Assembly: GCA_029260155.1 (NCBI GenBank)
Contig: JAJDDU010000121.1
Location: forward strand, 1 to 8,245
Origin: Phycisphaerae bacterium
Lineage (GTDB): Bacteria; Planctomycetota; Phycisphaerae; UBA1845
Length of the DNA: 8,245 nucleotides
Direction: 5' to 3'
Shown here: piece by piece, positions 1 through 6,600 of the stretch
How positions within the stretch are numbered: the first letter of the stretch is position 1
How the letters are laid out: each line of letters starts with the position of its first letter
Notes under the pieces: model-generated
Seen by the model: only the letters and a program-made list of their open reading frames with translations
Databases searched by the model: none
Told to the model about the DNA's origin: nothing
Translations under genes and position numbers: made by a program

Positions 1-427
1 GGTGATGGACCTGCTGACGACGTCCGATGAGCCGGAATTCGTCGGGCGGATCAACATCAACACCGCTCCCGCGCAGGTTCTTGCATCGTTGGGGCCGCTG
101 ACCGAAGAGGACATCGAGGCCATCATCGCCGCCCGCGCGGAACTTGTGCCCGAAGAAAAACAATCAACAGGCTGGTTGGCGCTCATTGTGGGGGCTGACA
201 AGTTCATGGCGGTTGCACCGATGCTCTGCGCTCGCGGCAGTCGCTTTCGCATCGAGTCGATGGGCTATGCTGACCACGTCGGAACCGTGGTGCGTCTCGA
301 AGCATTTATAGAAATGCGTGGCCCGGTCGCGCAGATTGTGTACAACCGTGATATAACGATGCTCGGCACGGCGTATCCGATTCGATATGCCGAGGGAGAT
401 CCGGAACTTGTTGGATTCACTCGTTGA
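1..427 (+). CDS. gspK: GspK-type minor pseudopilin, C-terminal part (5' end outside window)
   Basis: This is the C-terminal end of a general secretion pathway protein K-like minor pseudopilin, which in the T2SS sits at the tip of the pseudopilus with GspI/GspJ. The frame is open from the left edge and ends at TGA 425-427. The GTG at position 2 is only the first start-like codon in the window, so the true start lies upstream. The visible part holds the family's helix-hairpin-helix segment: GRININTAPAQVLASLG at about 44-91, then a second helix ending in EAIIAAR. It finishes with the usual beta-rich end (RFRIESMGYADHVGTVVRLEAFIEMR). The ININTAP motif is typical of GspK. The pilin-like N-terminal helix cannot be seen. 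The 3' end overlaps the next gene by about 41 bases (20 if the TTG start is used), suggesting translational coupling. HHH motifs also occur in ComEA, but that family lacks this C-terminal strand pattern and this context. Confidence 0.85.
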   Translation, partial: VMDLLTTSDEPEFVGRININTAPAQVLASLGPLTEEDIEAIIAARAELVPEEKQSTGWLALIVGADKFMAVAPMLCARGSRFRIESMGYADHVGTVVRLEAFIEMRGPVAQIVYNRDITMLGTAYPIRYAEGDPELVGFTR

Positions 428-2006
428 AAAACCGATCCTGAGCGTGGACTGGGACACGCGGGCTATTCGCTTGGTACATGCCCGTGTCCGTAGTTCGTCC
501 GTCACCATCGAGCAGGTGCTCAGCGTGGTCATCCCGCAGGATGTGCGCGTTGACGAGGCCAAGTCTCTAGGTGGTTTTCTGGGCAAGGCTGTCGCCAAGG
601 CGGGGATCAGCACGAAACGCGCCGTGGTGGACATCCCCCGCGAGCGCGTGAACTTCCACACGCTCAAGCTGCCCGACGCGTCGCTAAGCGATCTCGCGGG
701 CATGGTCGCGTTCCAGATTCCCAAGGAGCTTCATTTTCCGATCGACCAAGCCGTTGTCGACTTCATTGTACCTGCTGAGAAATCGCCGGAAGGCGAAACC
801 GGCGACGTGATGGTCGCAGCCGTTCGAAACGAGGAACTACAGTTCTACCGGGACGTCTTCCAGCACGCTGGGCTAAAGCTCCAGCACGTCGGCCTGCGCC
901 CCAACGCCAACCGCTTCGCGGTCAACACGCTGCTGGCAGCCACTCCGTGCGAACACGTGCTGTTCGTCGATGTCGGGCCGACGACGACCGAAATCGACAT
1001 TCTGCATAATGGGCATCTGGCGTTCTCGCGCGTCGCCGACGTGAATATCCCGGCCTGTTTTGACACCCCGTCGTCCGTGATCGATGTTGACAAGGATCCG
1101 CAAGGGCAAGGCCTGACGTTGGTCACGACCGAACCCGCGGCAGACAGTGCGTTTGATCGCATCGTGCGCAAGCTCATGATCGAGGTCACGCGGTCGATCG
1201 AAGCCTACCGTTCCACCAGTCCCGGCGCTACAATCGATCGCGCGGTCATTGGCGGAAGCTGTGACATTGAAGAGGCCTTGGCTGAAGCGATCCAGAAACA
1301 GTACAACATTCCTGCTCAGCCATACAACCCCGCAAGCTGCTTTGGCTGGGACGCCGATCGCGGCGCTGCAGCTGGCGCTTTCGCCGCCACGCTGGGGCTG
1401 TCGCTTTCTCAGGCGCAATCCACCGAATTGCGGTTCAACTTCATCGCACCCAAGAGGGCGGTTTCGCGGGCCGAACGCCGCGTTAAGAAAGCTCCGATGG
1501 CAGTGGCAACCGCAGTCATCTTTGTCGCGGCGTGCGGCGTGTTCTACTTTCAGCACCTCAAGCCGCAATACGAAGAACGCGATCGACTCCGGGACGAACT
1601 CGCCGCCACCGAGAAGACACTCAAAGTGCACAAGGAGTTCGTCACGCTCGTCGGTGCGATTCAGCAATACGAGAAAAACCGCATCGTCTGGGTGGACGAG
1701 TTGCACGAGCTTATCAGTGCACTGCCCGAACAGAAGCAGATCGTGCTCGCCGGTATCGATATGTCGCAGAAAAACCACACCATTAAGCTTCCGTTTCGCG
1801 GCAAGAACATCAGTACCGGTGGCGAAACGGCTACGAGGCTGCGCGATTTTCGCCTGCCGGATAGCGATCAGGCGCAATTCGAGGTCACCCTGGGGGATGC
1901 GAGTGTCAAAGACGGACAGAAGTATCCCCACAACGGACGATTGCAAGTCAACATAGTGGACCGAAAATGGCCCCAAGACGCGAAGAAGAAACGACGGCGC
2001 CGATGA
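387..2006 (+). CDS. gspL: GspL-type inner-membrane platform protein (PilM-like domain fused to PilN-like domain)
   Basis: A 539-residue inner-membrane platform protein. In T2SS, GspL recruits the GspE ATPase to the membrane; in type IV pili the same job is split between PilM (cytoplasmic, actin-like) and PilN (membrane-anchored). Residues about 15-345 look like the PilM actin fold: an opening strand ILSVDWDTRAIRLVHARV, a FQIPKELHFPIDQAVVDF segment like the PilM EA..IP motif, the phosphate-binding loop LFVDVGPTTTEIDI (about 192-205), and AVIGGSCDIEEA (about 286-297) as the adenosine-side Gly-Gly. One membrane helix follows at about 370-390 (PMAVATAVIFVAACGVFYF). Next come a charged coiled coil (EERDRLRDELAATEKTLKV) and a PilN-like periplasmic domain. 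The C-terminus is an odd run of seven basic residues. ATG 387 lacks a ribosome site. TTG 408 has AGGGAG nine bases upstream and may be the real start, giving 532 residues. It could equally be labelled a PilM-PilN fusion. Confidence 0.9.
   Translation: MPREIRNLLDSLVEKPILSVDWDTRAIRLVHARVRSSSVTIEQVLSVVIPQDVRVDEAKSLGGFLGKAVAKAGISTKRAVVDIPRERVNFHTLKLPDASLSDLAGMVAFQIPKELHFPIDQAVVDFIVPAEKSPEGETGDVMVAAVRNEELQFYRDVFQHAGLKLQHVGLRPNANRFAVNTLLAATPCEHVLFVDVGPTTTEIDILHNGHLAFSRVADVNIPACFDTPSSVIDVDKDPQGQGLTLVTTEPAADSAFDRIVRKLMIEVTRSIEAYRSTSPGATIDRAVIGGSCDIEEALAEAIQKQYNIPAQPYNPASCFGWDADRGAAAGAFAATLGLSLSQAQSTELRFNFIAPKRAVSRAERRVKKAPMAVATAVIFVAACGVFYFQHLKPQYEERDRLRDELAATEKTLKVHKEFVTLVGAIQQYEKNRIVWVDELHELISALPEQKQIVLAGIDMSQKNHTIKLPFRGKNISTGGETATRLRDFRLPDSDQAQFEVTLGDASVKDGQKYPHNGRLQVNIVDRKWPQDAKKKRRRR
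392..398 (+). promoter_or_regulatory. Ribosome binding site pointing to a TTG start at 408
   Basis: GAGGGAG lies nine bases before an in-frame TTG at 408-410, with a second TTG at 411. The annotated ATG at 387 lies upstream of this site and has no purine-rich sequence in front of it. The site falls inside the last codons of gspK, as expected for coupled translation. Choosing TTG 408 removes seven residues and leaves about eight before the first PilM-fold strand, which suits the family. Confidence 0.45.
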
Positions 2007-2033
2007 CGCGACACGGGCAGGCGGACTGATGCG

Positions 2034-3584
2034 ATGAGCAAGCGCGAAAGAACACTGGCGATTCTGGTCGGACTCTGTGCCGCTGCGTATGGCGGCAAGA
2101 GCTTTGCCTGGCCGAAGATCAACGAATACCTGTTCGGGATCGTCGCGGAGAACGCACAGCTCCGCGACGATATCTCCGAAAACACGATTCGTCTTGAGAA
2201 AATCACGCCCTACCGAGAGGCCTATCGCGAGTTTCTCGCGCGGACCGGGACAACCGAGCCCGCCGAGGTCGAAAACGCGCTGCACGGCGAGTTGACCAAG
2301 CTGATTGAACAGGCTGGCCTGGGCGCGAGTCATCGTATTTCCCCACGCAACATCACGGACTACAAGCCACCCAACCGCAGAGCCAAGAAGGTCGGCATCA
2401 AGCTCGTTCGTTTTAGCGTGACCGCCGAGGGCAAGCTCGATGCCGTGGTCCGGTTTCTCAAGTCCTGCTATGAAGTGCCGAACATCCTCCGGGTGACGGA
2501 GCTGAAGGTCGACCCGCCGTCGGTGCGCAATCGCAAAGCGGGCGGCTTGGTTAAGATGACCGCCTCCATCGAGTCGCTGGTTCCCCCGAAGAACGAGACC
2601 GGAGAAGTTGACCCAGCCGATCTCGAAAAACCCGAGAAACACGTCGCGCACAGTGGCCTCGATTACACGATCATCGCGTCCCGCTCGCCGTTTACCGAGT
2701 ACGTCAAACCGCCACTTCCGGTGAAACCGAAACCCAAGCCCAAATCAAAACCTGCGGAACCCAAGCCAGTGCCCGTCAAGGTCGCTGAAGTGGAACCCGT
2801 CGTGGTGCCACCTCCGCCACCGGTCGACGACCCGCAGCGCGACAAGAAGTACGTGCGCATGGTCATGATGCACGACGACGTACACGAGATCTACGTGGTC
2901 AACACGCAGGACAACAGCTCAGAATACATCAGCCTCGGCGGCAAGCTCGACGGCGGTGACATCGTGCTCGTCCACCCACTGGCGACAGCCGCCCGGCGCG
3001 AGGACGGCTCGACGCGAATCTACCCGACCGGCAAGCGACTGGCTGACTGCCTTCCGGTCGAAGAAGCGGGCGAGAGTTACCCCGAAGTCGCGTTCGCGTA
3101 CGACAAGATCAAAGACTCCCTCGAACCGACCCCGGAAGTTGAGACGGACGAGACTCCGGAAAAAGCCGACGGCAAAGGCGCACAGCCTTCCACGCCGGCG
3201 GACGTTCCGAACGAGAAATCGCCCCCGATTCCGAAAACGCCTGGTGCAGCAAAGAAGACCCCCGGCGACGGGAAGAAAGCTGTTGCTCCTCCGGCGGTGA
3301 CTGATCCGGCAGCCAATGCAGAGAAAGAAGAACCGAAAAAGCCCGAGAGAAAGCCCCGAGTACGGACGCGCAATCAAAAGCCCTCGAAAACCGCAACCAA
3401 ACAGGGCTCCGATGCAAAGAAGGATGAGAGGCCGGCGACCTCCGGTGGTAAGACCGGACTGAAGAAACCCGTAGCTGCGGACAGCAAAGCCGCGCCGCCC
3501 ACGAACAAGGCCAAGGCGGACGCCAAGAAGAAGGCCGCAGAGTCCAAGAAGACCGGTAAGAAACCGGCAAAAGACGACGACTGA
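2034..3584 (+). CDS. GspM/PilO-type platform protein with an apparent GspC/PilP-like domain and a lysine-rich tail
   Basis: A 516-residue protein, far longer than GspM or PilO (usually about 160-220). It starts 27 bases after the gspL stop; AGGCGGA (2019-2025) is a weak ribosome site. A short membrane helix at about 7-24 is followed by a coiled coil (about 35-65). A ferredoxin-like PilO/GspM domain follows at about 79-183, with the typical VRFSVTAEGKLDAVVRFL strand-helix. After SRSPF (about 216-220), which resembles the RNPF/RDPF lead-in of PilP, come a Pro-Lys linker and a Pro run (PPPPP). Residues about 270-340 form a compact beta-rich domain (VRMVMMHDDVHEIYVV, then YISLGGKLDGGDIVLVH, then STRIYPTGKRL) with the strand order of the GspC HR / PilP domain. 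The last 150 or so residues are low-complexity, about one-fifth lysine. The PilO-like part is fairly secure. The GspC/PilP part is inferred from pattern only. Confidence 0.82.
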   Translation: MSKRERTLAILVGLCAAAYGGKSFAWPKINEYLFGIVAENAQLRDDISENTIRLEKITPYREAYREFLARTGTTEPAEVENALHGELTKLIEQAGLGASHRISPRNITDYKPPNRRAKKVGIKLVRFSVTAEGKLDAVVRFLKSCYEVPNILRVTELKVDPPSVRNRKAGGLVKMTASIESLVPPKNETGEVDPADLEKPEKHVAHSGLDYTIIASRSPFTEYVKPPLPVKPKPKPKSKPAEPKPVPVKVAEVEPVVVPPPPPVDDPQRDKKYVRMVMMHDDVHEIYVVNTQDNSSEYISLGGKLDGGDIVLVHPLATAARREDGSTRIYPTGKRLADCLPVEEAGESYPEVAFAYDKIKDSLEPTPEVETDETPEKADGKGAQPSTPADVPNEKSPPIPKTPGAAKKTPGDGKKAVAPPAVTDPAANAEKEEPKKPERKPRVRTRNQKPSKTATKQGSDAKKDERPATSGGKTGLKKPVAADSKAAPPTNKAKADAKKKAAESKKTGKKPAKDDD

Positions 3585-3592
3585 CGTCGTTT
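3572..3592 (+). other. Hairpin across the stop codon of the GspM-like gene
   Basis: ACGACG (3574-3579) pairs with CGTCGT (3585-3590) around a five-base loop that contains the TGA stop. A G-U and an A-U pair can extend the stem to eight. A T-rich stretch (TTTGTCTTCT) follows. It could be a weak terminator or attenuator before the secretin gene, but the stem is short and the T tract is interrupted, so readthrough is likely. Confidence 0.3.
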
Positions 3593-3620
3593 GTCTTCTC
3601 GCCGCGCAACGCGAAAAACA

Positions 3621-3643
3621 GAGGCGCGATTCGACTTCGCCTC
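3621..3643 (+). other. Hairpin abutting the secretin ribosome binding site
   Basis: GAGGCG (3621-3626) and CGCCTC (3638-3643) are perfect inverted copies around an 11-base loop. The 3' arm ends directly before AGGAG (3644-3648), so folding could affect ribosome access to the secretin start. With the hairpin at 3572-3592 it makes two potential stems in the only spacer longer than 30 bases in the window. A short stem like this can arise by chance in GC-rich DNA. Confidence 0.3.
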
Positions 3644-3648
3644 AGGAG
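3644..3648 (+). promoter_or_regulatory. Strong ribosome binding site of the secretin gene
   Basis: AGGAG sits eight bases before ATG 3657, the best-placed Shine-Dalgarno sequence in the window. It fixes the start of the giant secretin and gives an N-terminus that is a clean signal peptide. Confidence 0.85.
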
Positions 3649-3656
3649 ATAACACG

Positions 3657-6600
3657 ATGAAATCACACGTGTTGATGAAACGCGCCCGATTCGCATGGGT
3701 GGGCATATTGTGCTGCGTTCTGACGCTGTCCCTATCCTCCGTGTCAGCCGCTCCCGCGCAGGTTGACACGAAAGGCGGAAGAAAAACAACGCGTCGCAAG
3801 CCCGCGATGAAGACGCCCAAGGGGGGCAAGAAGACAGATGGGAAAACGGGATCAACCCCCGCGCGCACGAGGCGTGGCCGCAAAAGCGAGGCGGCAAAGC
3901 CAAAGCCCGGGCGGCCGACTCCCCCGTCCCGATCATCCTCGCGAAACCGCGGCAAAGATCCCGCCGGTCCCACCGGTGCCAGCGAGCCCGTCACGTCGCG
4001 ACTTAACATTAACGCGGAAGACGAAGGCAAGCCGCCCGAGGAACGCACCTACCAGTTCTCAATCGTTGACGGTTCTTACAAGGATCTCGTCGAGAACTTC
4101 GCCCGAATGGCCGGCATTGGCATCCTCGGCGACGCGCCCGTCGGACCCGTGACTTTCGTCACAACCGAGACGATGGATTTCAAGACAGCCCTCAACCGCA
4201 TTCGACTGCTGTTGTTTAAGTACAAGCCTATCGAACCCTACTGGTTGTTGTATCAGGACAAGAACTTCGAAGTGCTCCGCGTTACCGATGTCTGGCGATT
4301 CATCGATCCATCCACGCAGATTTTCCCAAGCCTGGCGGAGTTTGAAGCATCGAACATCGACGACAACGAGTTGGCCATGCTGCGGTACACACCAGCCGCC
4401 ACGTCGGTGGCCGACTTCACGATGCTCCGTGATTTCATGCCCGACTATGTCCGCATCGCCCCGATGGCTGAGACCAATTCGCTTTCCATTTTCGCGCTGG
4501 TCAAGGACATCAAGAAGTACCTCTCGCTCATCACGCTCTTCGAGAGCGCCGGCGACGACCCGCGCACTCTGACCAAGCTGCCCATCGAGCATCTGACGCC
4601 GACCGAAGCCGTTGACAAGCTCCGTCGCCTGATGGAAGACGACTTGGGTGAGGTCGAAAGTGGCAAGAGGGCCCGTGCAGGAAGCAAGCGCGGCAGCGAA
4701 GCGTCCATTGATCTGCCCGGGCAGCGCACCATCCTATTCCCCGACGACGCCTTGGGTGTCATCATCGTTCGCGCCGTGCCCAAGAAGATCGAAGACATCA
4801 AGCAAATGCTTGAGTTCGTCGACGTCGCCTATCCGGACGATGATTACGAACCGATCCTCATCCCAATCGTCCACACCGATGTCAACGAGATCCTGGCCAT
4901 CATCAATCCTCTGGTCACCGGGTCAGGTTCCGCCCCCGCGAAACCGAAAAGCAAGGGGCGCAAGAACAAGAAGGGGTCGCGTGTGACCACGGCGTTTTCA
5001 ACCGTGACCATGTCCCTGATGGCTGACACGCGCACCAATACCCTCATCGCCCGCGGCGCCGAAGACGAAATCGAGCGTGTTCGACGCTACGTCGCGATGT
5101 TCGACGTGCCACTGCCGGCAGACCGGCCCATATTCGTCGAGCTTGAGCACGCCTCGGCGGACACGCTGGCTGGCCTTATTACCCAAATCGTCCTCGGCGG
5201 CGGCGGCAAGAGCCGCACCCCAGTCGCCAAGGGCGTGTTCAGCGCCATCGCCGAGCACACAACCAACTCGCTGATCCTTACCGGCGACGAGAAAGATGTC
5301 GACCTGGCCATCTTCCTTATCGAGAAGATGGACGTCGGCGACGATGCGCCGACGCTGCACTCCTACCGATTCCAAAACGCGTTTCCGACCAGCGTCATGG
5401 ACATAATCGTGCTCCTGGAAAGCCAGCAAGCCGGCGATTCGCCGGCCGCGCCAAAGGGGCGAAGGAAGACCAAACCAGGGTCATCGGGAAATCTCCACGC
5501 AGACGACGTCTCACGCATGCTCTACGTCGTTTGCTCAGACGAAGATTGGACTGGCAAGTACCTCCCCTTGATCGAGAGCATGGACGAACAAGCCGGCGAA
5601 CTGCCAACCCACGTGTCCATCCCCGTCGAGCACCTGACGCCCGACGAAGTGATCCAGACTCTGACGAAACTCTTCTCCGGGACCAAGTCCAAAAAAGTAA
5701 ACACCGGCATCCCCAAGATGGCCTCAGCCGGTAACGCGATTCTGATATCCAGCGCTACCACCGCACAGATCAAGCAGATGAGGGCAATCATCGCCGACGT
5801 CGATCGCGCCGCACCCGAGCGCGAACAGCGCATGTTCACCTTTGAATACGCAGACCCGGAGAAGATCAAGGCGGTCATCGAGACCGGCGTAGTCGTTCCC
5901 AAAATCACGCCACACCGTTCTGGAAAGGGCGGCGCCATCAACGCCGACGCTGTCGTCCTCACTGTTTTCGAGAAAACGCTTATCGCCAGCGGCATGCGCA
6001 AGCAACTCGACGAAATCGCCGGGCTCATCGAGCACCTCGACGTGCCCGCACCCGACGACAACGAAATGCGCGTCTATCTCGTCCCGCCAGGTCACGACGT
6101 TCAGAGCGTCGTCTCGCTCCTCGAGTCTCTCCTCGCAAACGCCGCCAAACCCTCGGGGCCCAAGAGAAAAGCTGCGACTGCCGCAACGTTCGATGGCACC
6201 CGCATCGTCGCCCAAGCGTCCACACGTCGAATTCTCATCAACGCCCCGGTGGGTCGCTTCCCCGAGATCGAAAAGACCATCGACACCCTGCTTGAAGGCG
6301 ACCCGCCGGAACGCATGATCGTGAAGTTCATTACGCTCGCACATGCCGATCCAGCCGCCGTCGCCGAGTTGATCCAGCCCATCCTTCAGCAGCGCATGAA
6401 CGAAATGGTCTCCAGCGGCGAGATCGTCGGCGATCAGGAAGAACCCAAAAAACGCCAGACCGCGATGAAGCAGACCGGCATCAATCTCACGCCCGACGTG
6501 AACAACGAACGCATCGTGGTGACGGGACCGGCCGCAATCATCGCAGAGGCTGAGTCGCTGATCGCCGAACTCGATCGCCCAGACGAGCAAGAGGATCGCG

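Noticed and set aside
1249..1956. Plus-strand frame of 235 codons inside the GspL-like gene
   Set aside because: It is a shifted-frame shadow rich in Arg, Ser and Thr. The membrane helix and PilN-like domain are read in the other frame.
2007..2033. Frameshift or gene split between the GspL-like and GspM-like genes
   Set aside because: Both proteins have complete domain sets at the junction: a PilN-like end, then a new membrane helix with its own start. They are separate subunits in all relevant systems.
873..2651. Long open frame on the minus strand (592 codons)
   Set aside because: It lies opposite the GspL-like and GspM-like genes, crosses their junction, and its translation has no recognisable domain. 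GC-rich third positions keep this frame open by chance.
3700..3725. Possible lipoprotein cleavage site at the Cys-Cys of the secretin signal peptide
   Set aside because: The residues before the cysteine (GIL) do not fit a lipobox, and the hydrophobic core continues beyond it to a better signal peptidase I site after SVSA.
3109..4048. Minus-strand frames of 275 and 224 codons
   Set aside because: They are antisense to the lysine-rich tail, the spacer and the basic start of the secretin. The products are Ser/Arg/Leu/Pro-rich low complexity, and the true plus-strand genes have ribosome sites and domains.
5724..6590. Minus-strand frame of 288 codons
   Set aside because: It is antisense to secretin modules 6-10, which show clear N-domain patterns. 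No family is recognisable in the antisense product.
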